From positions 2,604,001 to 2,668,000 of the forward strand of contig JBCAMK010000003.1 of assembly GCA_038503065.1 (NCBI GenBank): a stretch of 64,000 nt of DNA, in the 5' to 3' direction. The notes under the pieces are model-generated. The model saw nothing but the letters and a program-made list of their open reading frames with translations, searched no databases and was not told where the DNA came from. Shown in pieces: positions 22,927 to 35,015 of the stretch. Source of the stretch: Paragyromitra xinjiangensis. Taxonomy: Eukaryota > Ascomycota > Pezizomycetes > Pezizales > Discinaceae. Positions within the stretch are counted from its first letter, which is position 1. Every line of letters starts with the position of its first letter. The position numbers and the translations under genes were made by a program.

Positions 22927-24365
22927 CGGGTATCAGGAGCAAGGGATTTAAAGGTACGTACAGTTTTAAAATTCCATAGTCTGGGGTGATCGTCTAATTT
23001 TATAATTTAAGGTATCCTACTCGATAGCGAATTCGAATGTGTGGATGGATATCATGTTTGCCTCTTTCGTGTGGGGACCCTCCCAAGATGCAGGAGCAGT
23101 GGCGCCTACAGCTGCGACAGGGTACCATGTGTGTAAGTTTGTATGAATATCACTTCTCAGTACATCTTTATGTATCTAATTCCACAAACTTATTATCGCA
23201 ATCATTCATGCTTATGATCAAAAATACATGTAGTAAGAATTGGGATACCTCCCTTTCATGAGCTAACCCCCGCAACGTTGAAGATAGATTTATTGAGCCT
23301 CTTCCATGGGTTCACCAGCTGCCTGGCATTGATTTTGGTAGCCTAAACAAAATTACAACTCGCCAAGGCTGAAACCTCCATTCTCCAAAGGACACCATCC
23401 CATGTGATTTAAATATTTAGTTGGTTGGATTCTGTAGCTAATACTGGTGATCCTTGAATACTCTGATGAGCTTCGAAGTTTCGATGCGTTCGTTGTGCCG
23501 GGAGGCTGTCGACGTTTAATTGTACAAAGGTCACCAGTCACGACTATATATAGTTTGTGATAGGCATCCATCGTGCCTTAAGAGATAGAAAACCGATTTT
23601 CCGGCACTACAGGTCCCGAACGTAAAAGTATACAAGGTAAATCGTGAGTGTTTAGACTGCTCATTATACTAGCTTCTGAATTAACCTATAGGCCTGATTA
23701 AAGATCATAAACGTTTAGGCCCTGGAGTAGCCCTATACCAATTTTTAGCTGGGTTAGAGCATAACGACTATCCTAATCAAACTAGAGTATACAGCTATAA
23801 ATTTTACCTTGTGCACATGACGAGGATGCTATCGATCTTGTGTCTGGATTCAGTATTATTTTTCACTTCCAGACGCCTAGGCTGGTATAGTGATTACCGT
23901 GCCGTTTTTCCGTTTTTTGAATTGTGGCTTCCTTGATTTGGTTGACTTATCTCGTAAAATTTAAAAGGTTCTCTGCTTGCGTCAAATGCAAGGCTGATCA
24001 AATGCAAAACTGCATAATTATATGTAGCGACGTCTAGTGTCGCCAAGTTCATTGGGTGCGTTCGCATTAGTTAATTTACTCCGGAAGAAGAAAGTGAGTA
24101 TAATATAATTAAAAATATTCATATATCTGGTGAGGTGTGCGTTTTGAGATCTCTTTGTTCCTATCCAGCGCCTTTCAGGGAGACTAATTTGACTCCGCGC
24201 GCTGCTTTCGTTTCTGTGTTCGCCGGTTCGAACTACATGTAGTACTGTGTTTATTTTATTTCCCTCGTTTTAATCCTCGAGGTCAGGCTCCTCATACTAA
24301 TACTCACGTTCCTTCTCAATATCAAAACTCCCTCTATCGATCTTCTCTATCGAAGAACAGGCGTC
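22927..24365. other. Intergenic (1.4 kb)
   Basis: No supported gene; frames at 23037-23571 have no recognisable features. It contains two TACATGTA palindromes (near 23225 and 24234) and pyrimidine-rich sequence just before the next gene (24320-24360), as is common in fungal leaders. Confidence 0.5.
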
Positions 24366-25544
24366 ATGAAGCAAATAATTCTTTTCGTCATTATACTCAT
24401 CCAATGCACCATCGCAATCAAAATTCTTCATTTTCAGCCCATGCACGCGGCGTCACCCATCAGCCGGGGAAAGGTTGTTGGGATATCATTAGGGAAAAGA
24501 CAAGAATGCCCCTTTGGGGTAGTTTGTGGCAGAGGATGCACAATCTTGGGCCCTTGCTGCGATGATGTTACAGGGTGTATGCAACACGACGCATTCCACT
24601 TCCATAAATGTCTGGATTTGTTAATAGTAGTATAGTTTCCTGTCGAGACGCAGAAACCTGCATCACCATCAATGGACAATTAGGCTGCTGCCCAGTAGGG
24701 TGAGAGAAAACAACACAGTTTTTTTGGGTGGATCATCTAACTAGTAGAGGTATTTCCTTTTAGAACAACATGTACAAGCATAAAGAGTTGTCTCAATGCC
24801 AACGACCCGGCTTGTGTTAGCGGTACCCCTGGCGACAACTTCTTTTGCTGGTGTGTATAATTTTTATTCTGCTTCGGCCCCCACGAAATTCGAGCTCGAG
24901 TTACGGCCTGAAATATATATCATTAACCTCATCACAGCGATAACACAGCCCCCTTCTGCAATACGTCGGGCGCGGCCCAAATATGTCAAGTTACTATATC
25001 ACCCAACCCAACCACTGATGCTGCGACAACCTCCAGTGCAGTTATTAAACAGTCAAGCACGGCCCTGCAAAATGCGACTGTCGCTACCACTGCTGCTTTC
25101 GTAGCTGGATCTACAATTGAATCTACAGTCGTAATTCAAAACGGTACTTCCTCGGCAACACAACAATTAATTGCCACAGGGGTGATCCAGTCCTTTCATC
25201 CTTCAAACACTTCGTCAATCGGCGCAGCATCCACCGTTGCTTTGATATCAAACCTCACGCGCTCTATACTCACCTCTGCAACTATTGCTGCCGGAACCAC
25301 AACCGTTCCTATTATCTCTGGAACCAGCATCAGAGGTGTTGCCAACTCTGCCAGCTCAGGTCCAATCAGTTCTACGAAGTCTAGTGCCTCGACCAGCCTA
25401 GGTCATACCCTACAGCTTAACCCCACGAGGATCACAGCTACTCCATCTCCGCTCTTTACTGGTAGATCAATTCGAGGATGTAATGTTAACGAGTTCACTA
25501 TTGCGATGTTTGGTTTTCTATTAGGTGTTTTTCTGTACATGTAG
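24366..25544 (+). CDS. Secreted Cys-rich, Ser/Thr-rich, probably GPI-anchored surface protein
   Basis: Four exons were reconstructed: 24366-24576, 24636-24699, 24764-24850 and 24938-25544 (322 aa; introns 59, 64 and 87 bp). A signal peptide (MKQIILFVIILIQCTIAIKI) leads a Cys-rich head with paired cysteines (GPCCDD, QLGCCPVG, FFCCDN), the pattern of fungal Cys-rich wall proteins. A long Ser/Thr/Ala domain with several N-glycosylation sites follows (NATV, NGTS, NTSS, NLTR). A hydrophobic C-terminus (FTIAMFGFLLGVFLYM) ending at the stop resembles a GPI-attachment signal. Frame continuity across all three junctions and regular Cys spacing support the model. Intron 1 could alternatively use GTGTAT with a TAGTAG tandem acceptor, changing only a few residues. 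It likely sits in the cell wall or membrane; its role is unknown. Confidence 0.75.
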
Positions 25545-27456
25545 ATACACAACTTCGTTTAGAAAGGTGAAATAGTATGGCTTTCATTGTTTTCATTTGC
25601 AGCTCCTGGGCCGGAATTCCTGGAAAACTTATAATCAATAGTATGCATGCGTATTCGGGAGGTGAGATGGTAGCATCTTTTTAGGTTGAGTAATTTGCCT
25701 TTAAACTTATGAAGAGATATGGTTGTGTATGCTCTCTATTTCATACCTTTCCCCCCTTCTCTTCTTTCTCCTCTCCATCCTCTATCTCGATTATGGATTT
25801 CTTTTACAAAGAAAAGAAAAGACGGGTCGTAGCCCAGGAAGATAAAATCACGATAACATTTAATTGAATCCTTCACCTACCATCGTACGCGCCTCAGATA
25901 ACATGATATATGTAACTATTTCATTACAATCTTTTATCTATTTAGAAATCAAATTATCCACGCTTCGATATGGGTATTCCTGGCCTAGCCGATGTGAATG
26001 TTAGCTAAGCTATCCTTAATTTTTCACAAGCGGAATATGGTAACCCACAGTTTTTCCTCCGACAAAGAACGTGAAGTCCTGGCTTTTGTTCCTCGGGTGC
26101 TAGCTTTTTATCGCACTTGAAGCAGCGTGTTGCTAGAGGTTCAGGCACATAGACTTCCTGACTGGACATGCAAGCCCCCATGACTTATAGGGATCTAATC
26201 GTTTTTCTTTTTGGTATGTGATTGGCTAGTCTCAAGAAAATAGGTCGGTGAGCTGGGTGGATGCGAATCGATATATGGGGCCTAGCTAGGTCTTGAGCAG
26301 GCCTCTGCTGTTCAAATATCCATTAAGCCATAGAGTACATTGAATTGAATTGAATCTAACAAGCAATTGTATTTTGAAACGAAGCCCATTGGAAATCATT
26401 TGGTTGTTCCTTTAAATTTCCTTGTCGTTTTGGAGATAGCTTTTAATTTGGTAGTATGACGTCTTAGAATAGCTATGCGGGCCTTTGTAAGTAGGTTCTT
26501 CTCCTATAAGCCTCGGTAACGCTTCTGGCTGATTGCATAATTATAACTGTTGATCACCATCTGGATATCCTGGTAGTAGGCTGGTGATGTACATAAGGAG
26601 TTCCTGGAGGAGGGGTTTGTTCCCTTCTTACAATACACCTGGGCCGCATAGGATCACGTGGCTACTCCCCCATCGCGATCGTATCCGAGGTTCACGAAGA
26701 TACCACTCATAGAAGACGCGAGTGGTGATCTATAGTATTAGCTGTAATGAATATTAATTTGGTTTTCACTATCAGTTTCTTGGCGCTTTTCTTAGATATA
26801 AACCCTGAATCCCTACCGACTTTATGTTTTCAAAAGAACCACGCTTTTCGGGTTAACTGATTAGGTAGCATATACTAGTTACCGCTCCCGGCTTGATCAC
26901 TTCGACACCGAGTAATACGTAGTATAACGCTCCAGCCCTGCATCCGCAGTAAACGGTCTCCGCGAGTACTCCTCCAGGTAACATAGAATGAGTTTTAGTT
27001 CAGTACTTTCGTCCATGATTTTGCTCAGGTCATCTGATATTATTACCTTTAAGCTTCTTTGAGAGATATATCTGATAACCCTGAAAGAAGTTTTATTTGC
27101 AACACGCCCGGTGCCTCGTTACCGGTGATATAAACTATATCTACTAATCCCGTCACCCACCCCTTGGGATAAAATGGCAGATATTATACATCATATGCTA
27201 AAAAGAGAAACGAAGGATAGACAAAAGGGCCCATGGCCAGTGACGTCGAATCCAAAAATCCAAAAACGCCCCAGCAAACAAAACCCAACCAGGCAAAACA
27301 AAGGAAGCTAAGAGCTCGAATAAACGCCGCATACACCGTCCCACATGCCCTTTTCCGCTACCCCAAAGTCAAAGACCCGCGCCAAACAAAAAACCCCAAC
27401 CCAACCACCCCCCGATTGATGCTGCATCCGGAAATCGACAACCTGCACCACTCAGG
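25545..27456. other. Intergenic between two convergent surface-protein genes
   Basis: Holds a pyrimidine-rich patch (25741-25800) and a second tRNA-like sequence (26255-26335). No supported gene. Confidence 0.5.
26255..26335 (-). other. tRNA-like sequence (decayed tRNA or SINE head)
   Basis: On the minus strand TGGCTTAATGG (26330-26320) fits box A exactly, and CGATTCGCATCC (26270-26259) is a weaker box B match about 50 bases later. A possible stem (AGCAG/CTGCT) lies between. The cloverleaf does not close. Confidence 0.3.
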
Positions 27457-27874
27457 CTATACAACTGCGACCAAGACCGCAACCGCGATACCGCCGACGA
27501 CTTGCCGCCAAGTGCTCATGATTTTCGTCCCCGGTGTTGAGGAGTCAGAACGTTTTTGCACATGTCTGTTCAGTACAGCTTCTGGGGTTTGGTTTTGCGT
27601 TTGAGTAGGGAAGTGAACATTCAGTGGTTGCTCCTTAGATGCTCGAGCTGCGTAATTGGCGGTCTCTGCATCTAGAGGATTGTACCTGGAAATACTAATG
27701 ATTAGTTAATCCGACCTAGGATAAGAGAAGGTGTTTGAATGGAACATACTGTTGTTCCGGAGCCTCAGTTCCATAGGAGACAAGACATAGTTTGTCATCA
27801 CCGCAACTCGCCGCCATGGCCGTTGTTGCAGTGATAGAGAGAAGAAGTACAAACTGTACTATACCGAATTGCAT
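27457..27874 (-). CDS. Small secreted protein with C-terminal GPI/TM-like tail, hypothetical
   Basis: Two minus-strand exons, 27874-27750 and 27685-27457, joined across a 64-bp intron (donor GTATGT, branch ACTAATC, acceptor TTCCAG) give a 117-aa protein. It begins with a signal peptide (MQFGIVQFVLLLSITATTAM). A short mature region follows, with two cysteines, a Gln/Asn-rich middle and an N-glycosylation site (NQTP). It ends in a hydrophobic stretch (VVGGIAVAVLVAVV) right at the stop, which fits a GPI signal or a tail anchor. A KR dipeptide (HVQKRS) could be a processing site. No family recognised. Each exon is short, so the gene is easy to miss; the plus-strand frame over it (27233-27604) is low-complexity and rejected. 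It is convergent with the larger surface-protein gene at 24.4 kb. Confidence 0.7.
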
Positions 27875-30800
27875 CGTTGTCTAATGTTGATGCTACTGAC
27901 TGCGATAATGGTGGTCGTAGAAGTTTCGGGAAAACAGTTGATAGGAAGGACTAGTTGCCCCTCTAGCTTTATTCTATCACAAACACTGAAGATAGCGATA
28001 GGCACAGGCAAGTGATGCTACAGGCACAGGATGGCAGGGCATAACAATAAATAAAGGCTTTCGTCGGCGCCGCACGTTAAATTCTCGGCCGGAGGAAGGA
28101 CCAATAACTAAAGCCGGCCCGCTTCTTTCAGCCGCATGACACATACCTGTCTAGTTTATCAACCGATTTCCAATCGTGGACAAGGGATCCTCCAGATATT
28201 AACAATTCGGGATTAAAAATCCATGGTGCTTGCCTCTTTCTTACGCAGCGAAACAGATACCAGTACTTGCTGACTCTGTCGAGGAACCCGCTTGACTCTA
28301 TCGATTATTCGAGCTTGTTTGAGCACTTAACTCGACGATTATTCGAGACAGACGCATTCAACATGCACCGGTAAAGCGCGAATATGTCTGTAAAACTGGC
28401 ACGAATCATGACGTGAAGTATTGAACCATGGGACGCTCCCGGGGTCCGGAACGTGCGCGGATCCGAAGCGTTGCCGCTAACGGTTAAAGTTGGGTGCACA
28501 ACCCTACTGAGAACGGTTAGCACTCCATTCCAATGACGCTTTTCTCCACAAAGAACGTTACTAAACATTCACAGCGCTTGATCGGAATTTTCAAGAACTT
28601 TCGTTGATATCTAAGCATCGAGCACGTCTTGGGGGAAAGAAAATCTGCGTCTTCTAGATATTCATGTTGCGGATCCTGAACTGCCCGCTAGCGAGGACAA
28701 AACAACAATCCTCATTCCTACACCACAAATATTCATATCACATCTTCATTCTTTGCTCAGCTATCTTACTTGTCACCTACAAAATACAGGGGTTATACAC
28801 ATCTGCACGATATTCAACGTTCAATCATGATAGTCGTTACAGAACCTGCAAAGTACTACGCTTAATTCGGAACTGTTACAGCGTTGAAGTCGCTGGCACA
28901 AGGCAAGAAAAAGAAAAAACCACAACCCAAACCGAATCGAAACAATCCACGTCAAAAAATAAAGAGTCCTCAAAAGACATTTCGCATCTTCCAGAAGTCC
29001 TCTCAAACTCCCACAGCACAACACTCCGCCCTCATCTTCATCGTCATCATCTAAGTCATCACAACTTGTAACAGCCTTACAATATGTACCCCAGAGTCAT
29101 GGGTTCGTCAAACCCTACCTGTGGCTCGGATTGCTCCACGCAATCCCCCATCTGGTTTCGCGAGCTTAAGCAAACGTCCAGTGGAAGATGTTTACCGGAA
29201 TGACGTCTGACAGGTAATAAAACGGCTATATTACTGCATGAACACCGGGGGTTAGAACACATCATCACTTCTGCGGGCACACCGTCTATACTGAGTTACC
29301 TCACTTTCCCAAGCCCAGAGATCTGGATAATGCATTGCGACAGCATCTCTGGAAACATTCGCACAAGGTTGCGCTTCAGGCGCAAATCGGTATGCAATGA
29401 ATCTGCTCTGCATTAGAGCAAGGAGATTGCCGAAAAGAAGTTCCTGGAATGTGGGGCTCACCATTGGACACGGTTTCTAGCATCACGATTGGGTGGATAG
29501 AGACGTCATGATAGTTTTAATGGTTACAAGGAGATACTTGTGTTGACCTAAGATGGCTAGCTAGATACCCCGGATCCGTTGCATCCAAGTATTGTATACC
29601 TTCCAAGGCTATGCATTATAGAATAGCCAAAAGTCCTCATGACATGCTCATACCCAACGATCGGGCTCAATATTAAGCACGTACCTGTAAGTACTTTACT
29701 AAACATCAATCTACAGCCAAACTACAAACCCGCACTGCAATCGATCAATCGCAGAGGCAGAAACAATCGGACGAAATAAGTCCGACCGACTCGGACCATC
29801 CCTTTCGGTTAAAAACGTAGATCTGGAATAGAGTTCTAAGATAAGCTTCCATGTCTCTTCCCCCAGATCTGCAGTTCACCGATGACAAAATATCCACAGT
29901 GACGTGAATAGATCTTCCTGCCGGTAAAAGTAGAATTCCGTATATCCGATCACGAGGCCACGATATGCTACTTCCACCCACAACGGTTTGTGGTGATCCG
30001 AATTAAATGGATGAAGCAAAAGGCCCCCACCTTCCCCCTCATCCATACTTCAATAGCGGCTTCCGTAAGAGCCAGAGTCCGAGCTTCCGTGAGAACAGGA
30101 ATGGGATGGGCAACACCCCACTTCAACTCTTTCTCTGTCTCTTTACATCACGTCTACATCAAGAACCACCACTTGGATCGTTCACCACTATCACACGATC
30201 ACAGAAGCGGACGAGGCATCAAGTACTCGTTATCAGTAATACGAACACTCTCGGCCTATGTATTCATTCGATTCGACCACCTCTGGTGTCTGAATAACGC
30301 GTATACCGCCATAACATACTCCAGAACCTCAAAAAAAAAGGCCCAAAACCTCAGGAACTCAAAACACAAGAAATGCAAATGCAATATGCCGCCAACGAAT
30401 GCTTATGCTCATGAAGAGAAAAACCCATATCTAGGTCCAGGTTATGCACCAAAAGAAAGGACAAGAAAGAAGAAAGAAAAGAACGCCGACCCGGCATGCT
30501 AGGGGAATCTAGAACTCCTCGAGGAAGATAAGAAAAAGAGAAGGGTATAGGCAAGTGAGCTAATAGTAAGCTCGAGCAGAAAATAAGAAATTCCATGCGC
30601 TCCAGAGTCCAGCACAATAACGCAAAGGAAAGAAGGCAACGCTCCAGGGAAGAAAAAGAAAAAGAAAACGAATGTGAAGTATCATCCTTCAATAATCGTA
30701 CCTTCGTTCCCGAACGGGACCACCAAAATCAATATACCGGCACACCGCACCGCAAAATGCAAAGAAAAAAACGCCCCAAGAAAAGACCCGTTCGCTCGCT

Positions 30801-31005
30801 CAAAAAAAGGACACGCCAAAAACACGAAGTCCAAAAGAGACCGCCACAACCAGCGCAAAAGAATACAAGACACGGCCATTAAAAGACGTATCAGAAAGAC
30901 TGGAAAATAATCGTGAAAAGGGCTATACAAACGCTCCCAAAACAAGCGTTGCCGCTGCGTGATACTCATGAGGGCATCCATCACTAACATCAGGAAGCAT
31001 CCATC
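27875..31005. other. Intergenic (3.1 kb), a few weak open frames
   Basis: 28664-29160 (+) has overlapping frames with Ser/Lys/Thr-rich composition but no workable splice model. 29280-29464 (-) starts at an ATG and reaches a fair GTAACT donor, but the following acceptor leads straight into a stop. 30300-30900 is A-rich on the plus strand. None is called. Confidence 0.45.
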
Positions 31006-32169
31006 TTAAACGCTCCTTGAGCTCCTCCTCTCCCTTCTCTCCTCTGCACTCCACCTTTCCGTCGCCCGTGCCTCAATCCTCATCCCAAGAACCATTCCCC
31101 CCACGCCTTCACCCTCCCCCAATGGCCCCTTCTCTTCCACCACCTCATCCTCTGGGCTCTCTGGCGGCAAATCTAGTCGGTATCGTCTGACACTCCCACC
31201 ATCATCTCCGTCCCAAAACACCTTATCTTTACCCCTCCCAAACAACCCACAACACCATCTTCGCCAACCAGTCTTCTTCCGGTCTGCAGCTGCATATTCC
31301 CGTCGTCGCGCGGCATTGCCTTTCCAATCAATTGGCGTGTTGTACATGACGGGCCCATTATATGCCTCAGCCACTGGAGTCGCGGGAGAGGGCTTCTCGG
31401 TGAAATGCGGCGAAGTCGGGGAGACGGGCGTTCCCGGTGTACCAATAAAGCGAACCGGACAGAGCGAATCCTTGCTATGCGAGAATTCGCTGCGGAAAGG
31501 CAGGAACGCACCACGGCAGCGATCATTGGGGTATTTCTGCTGCAGAGATGTTGCAATCTCGGCACGGGAAGATTTAGTGTGTGCGCGTGGCGGGGAACGG
31601 AGAGTGGCCTCTGTGCTCGACCGGGAAAGCTTTAGTGGAACTGCAGTAGAGGAGCTAGAAGACGTCCAGGTTGAAGTGGATGTAGATTGGCGGGATGGAT
31701 GGCGAGGCTGTGGTAGTAGGTCGCGACGGGAGGATTGCATAGATTTCGGATGTGACTTTCGGGTCTTTGTGGAATGTGATGATGGCGGTGTCGTTGAGTC
31801 TGATGATGCAGATTCCCGTCTACCCCTTGATGGCGGGAGAACAGGAGATACGAGGATACCGGAGTCTGCTTTCGTCACGGGCATAGGGTCGTATTCCTCG
31901 TCGACGGACCCAACCGCAGACCAGAAGGTCGTTCGGCTGGACGTACTTCCACCTGCTGTACTTGGGGTATTGTTATTAGGCATGGGAGTCGCATGTAGGT
32001 GCATGTGCTGCTGGTGAGGAACGACATTCTCGTCGTGGGGCAGGCTGGGGGAAGCGATTCGCAGCTTTGGTCGTGGAGCCGGAGAGAGACCAGAGAGTTC
32101 GGGTGTACCACTAGGGGTGATTGAGGTGTAGGAGAGTGGTGAATCGTTGCGGTAGGTAGGGTGATACAT
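31006..32169 (-). CDS. Ser/Pro/Thr-rich hypothetical protein with Cys/Trp patch
   Basis: A single exon of 387 aa on the minus strand. The start is the ATG at 32169 in a good context (CCACCATG), not the more distal in-frame TTG. The N-terminal two thirds are disordered (Ser, Thr, Pro, His; runs such as TSTSTWTSSSSSTAV). The C-terminal part is ordered-looking: a TPIDWKGNAARRREYAA segment, a basic-aromatic Cys patch (GWRRWCCGLFGRGK), then VFWDGDDGGSVRRYRLDLP and an acidic-to-basic tail. The pattern is that of conserved filamentous-fungal hypotheticals, but I cannot name the family. The WCCGLF patch could be palmitoylated, which is speculation. A 233-codon antisense frame is a shadow of this biased composition. 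Confidence 0.75.
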   Translation of the reverse strand: MYHPTYRNDSPLSYTSITPSGTPELSGLSPAPRPKLRIASPSLPHDENVVPHQQHMHLHATPMPNNNTPSTAGGSTSSRTTFWSAVGSVDEEYDPMPVTKADSGILVSPVLPPSRGRRESASSDSTTPPSSHSTKTRKSHPKSMQSSRRDLLPQPRHPSRQSTSTSTWTSSSSSTAVPLKLSRSSTEATLRSPPRAHTKSSRAEIATSLQQKYPNDRCRGAFLPFRSEFSHSKDSLCPVRFIGTPGTPVSPTSPHFTEKPSPATPVAEAYNGPVMYNTPIDWKGNAARRREYAAADRKKTGWRRWCCGLFGRGKDKVFWDGDDGGSVRRYRLDLPPESPEDEVVEEKGPLGEGEGVGGMVLGMRIEARATERWSAEERRERRSSRSV

Positions 32170-35015
32170 GGTGGTCAAGAATTAAAGGATTGAACCGAGA
32201 AATATATTTACCCCCCTGTCAACGTAAAGAGAGAAAGAGAATAAAAGAAAGACGGCTATGGTATCGGGTACCAGGATCGTTTCGGCCAGCCGCACACGGT
32301 GGGATAACGAGAGAAATGGAGAGTAATCTTTTTTATAAATTGAAGTGACTCTCCAGCAATTCGAACAGATGCAAAAGACAGTAGAAGCACAAGACAGAGC
32401 AGAAGAGGGCGGAGAAGAAGTAGAAAAACAAAAGTTCAGATTTCGTCGTGTGTCGTCGTCGTTGGAAACAGAACGGGGGTCGATGGTAGAGGTGGTGGGG
32501 TGGCTCGTCTCGTCACTATGGATGCATTCGTTTCGTATTGTAGCTTAGCTGTTCCTCCTCTTCCCTCGGATCGTCCTCGTGGGTGCAGCTGCTTCGTCGT
32601 TGAAGGGATGCTGGGGAACCCTTCTCGAAGCCAGGAGGGGGGAGGAAGTAGAAGTAGAAGTGAAAGAGAGATAGAAATAGAAATAGAAATAGATGAAGTT
32701 TCACGGGGGATTATTATTATTATAACGGGTACTCAATCTGTTAGTCTGTCCGTCTCTGTCTCTCCCTTTCTTCTCTTCCCTTCCCTTCCCAGCAGCGTGG
32801 GATTCAATCAAAACGGCTTATAGCACAAGCGCGGGACCTGGTCGGCTGATTGGAACGGCTCAACCAACGATAGAGAAGTGGGAGAACAAGAGAGGCGCTT
32901 CTGCCCCGGGCAGCGACCACACGCAAAAAAGAGAGGCTTTCAACCCAAGTCCGGCCTAGTGGCAATCACACGAATGGCAGAAGAGAAACCACTGACTTTC
33001 TTCCTTGCCGCTTCGCGTGAACGGCCTTTCCCGTAGACCCCCCCCCCCGGCTGTAATGCGGAGCGTAAATGGAAATGCGATTAGCTATATGTATATTGAT
33101 GGAGAAACCACACTGAAAAAGGAACTTGCGCTTGCACGCGCAGACTGTTGGGAGATATAATAGGGCTCACTCAACAACGTTCGAGATGGAAGGAGAAGAG
33201 GAACATGAGTGCAACTATTCATAGTACTCTATTGGTTAGATTTGTTTACTAGAAGATCTCTTTCCTACTCCTTCCTTACTCTCCGAACGCTGTTTCTCTT
33301 CTCTCTCAGTCCTAAATCAAGAATCAACTGCGGGGCTGCCAAATACATCATGACCTAATCTTCTGCGTCTACTCTCCATCTTGGGCATTTCTCGTGATGA
33401 AAAAAAGACGCCAGGAGCGGTGTATTAAAAAAAGGAACAAGCAGCGCTCCAGTAAACCAGCACGGTCCATCCGTTGAAGCACGAGGCGAAACGGAACCTC
33501 AAACACACCTTCACACCTAGAACAGGGGGTGATCGCCGCCTTCTCGCAGCTTGATGCCGTGCTGTAGTGGGGTGGTACATGTAGAATTATCATTGTTGAT
33601 TGGATGCGGAGCTCACCGCTCCGCTGTCAAGTACAGTACGAGATAGCTACATACAAGAGCCTCTGTTGAACGCAAAAAAAGGTACTTTAGCTCTCAACGC
33701 ATCCTTTGGAACATTGCCTCAGCTAAGGTACAAGCTCAAATTGCCTATTACCACACACATACCATTCCACCCGAAAATCCTGCGAGGGATTCACCTCGCG
33801 TCCAGACAACCTCCGCTCCGGGCCAGAAGAACACCCCGCCTTGCATTGCATTGCATGTGATGGGGTTACATTAGCCCCTCCAACCCTCTCCTCCAAACTT
33901 CTGCCCTTCACACAAATGGCTAGAAGGAGACAAAACACCCTGCTTGATCCATGATCATAAAAAGGGGGAACAAAGATAGTTGTAAACGAAAGAAAAAGAA
34001 TCTCGGGGAGATCATCGTAAGGTCCGCCGAAGAGCGGGAGAGAGGAAAAGATCTCGTGAAATTAACCCCCCCACGTTTGTCACAGTACTATTCGCGACTG
34101 GACTGTCTTCCCTTGCTTTAAAACTTCACACACACACAGGTCTTGTGCTCCTCGATCGGAGGATCTGCACTTCAAAAAACCAAAAACAAGAATTCCTGGA
34201 ATTCGATGACACGGAGAGCTGCCTGACAAGGCTTTTGTTTCCTTAAAGCATGTGAAATTATCCCTGGGACCAAAGAATTTATATGTGCTTTAAAGTGGGA
34301 CACATAGACGAGGCGCACATGAACGGCACACGAGGATTAGAATCGTGATATGTTTGGCTCTGGGCACTTTAAATAGCATGATAGCCAGGAAATGAAGATG
34401 TCGCCTATTCCCAATACAAGGGGTTTTGTTTGTTCGCTGTCCATGATCTCGATTTGGGGGTTTTTTTTCCCTTTCTCTTTATTTTCCGTGGGGGTCGAGG
34501 GTTAACGGCGTGTTTACCGATCGGGGAGTGCCATTTTGTCTTCTCCTCGATATCGACTTATGCCGGCAGTCGCCTGTGCCCTAAACACTCAGAAGTGGAT
34601 TTTAATATTGGAGAAAAATGAATATTACTATTTGTTTAAAATCCCTATGCACGTCCTTTCATCTGCTTCGATTACCCACGGCTCGGAACCAGTCCCAACA
34701 TTCCTGTGGGAAGACCTCCAGAGCAAATCTAGGAGTCCCGGCCCGGTGTCCTAGAAGTTCGAGAAAACTGAAGTGTCCACATCTACATACAGGCGAGAAT
34801 TACCCGGGTAAACCGTTGTTCCTTCTGCAGGAGGTTGATGGGGAAAGGGCCAGGGGGACGGGGACATGTCCGCGATGAGGCTCTGCAGAGGTGCAACATT
34901 CTCCGCGGCTAAGAATAAGCTTTGACGTTCCGGATTTGGAAAGGCGTGTTCAGTGCCTAGGAGATCGAAAATTTTGTGGGACCTGAGGGAACCCCCGCAA
35001 CAACGTCAACGGCCA
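32170..35015. other. Promoter side of the Ser/Pro-rich gene and intergenic
   Basis: 32660-32700 has a purine-rich GAAATA microsatellite, and 32750-32800 a pyrimidine tract (TCTCCCTTTCTTCTCTTCCC). Such tracts are common in fungal promoters. 33037-33049 is a C run and (CA)n is near 34127-34137. No supported gene. Confidence 0.5.
32668..32693. repeat. GAAATA-type microsatellite
   Basis: Three to four units of a 6-bp AGAAAT/GAAATA repeat, purine-only on the plus strand, upstream of the gene ending at 31006. Confidence 0.6.

Noticed and set aside
27233..27604. 123-codon plus-strand frame
   Set aside because: Low-complexity Lys/Pro/Thr sequence; its 3' part overlaps the better-supported minus-strand secreted-protein gene.
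28664..29160. Overlapping plus-strand frames with Ser/Lys/Thr-rich text
   Set aside because: Three frames look partly coding, but no GT-AG intron of acceptable length joins them and no domain is visible.
29280..29464. Minus-strand ATG frame ending at a GTAACT donor
   Set aside because: The following acceptor leads at once to an in-frame stop; too short to support a gene.
29990..30882. Several 95-170-codon plus-strand frames
   Set aside because: A-rich DNA giving Lys/Asn/Arg-rich text with no domain, splice signals or conserved-looking blocks.
31316..32017. 233-codon plus-strand frame
   Set aside because: Antisense to the Ser/Pro-rich 387-aa gene, whose biased codons keep the opposite strand open; composition is not protein-like.
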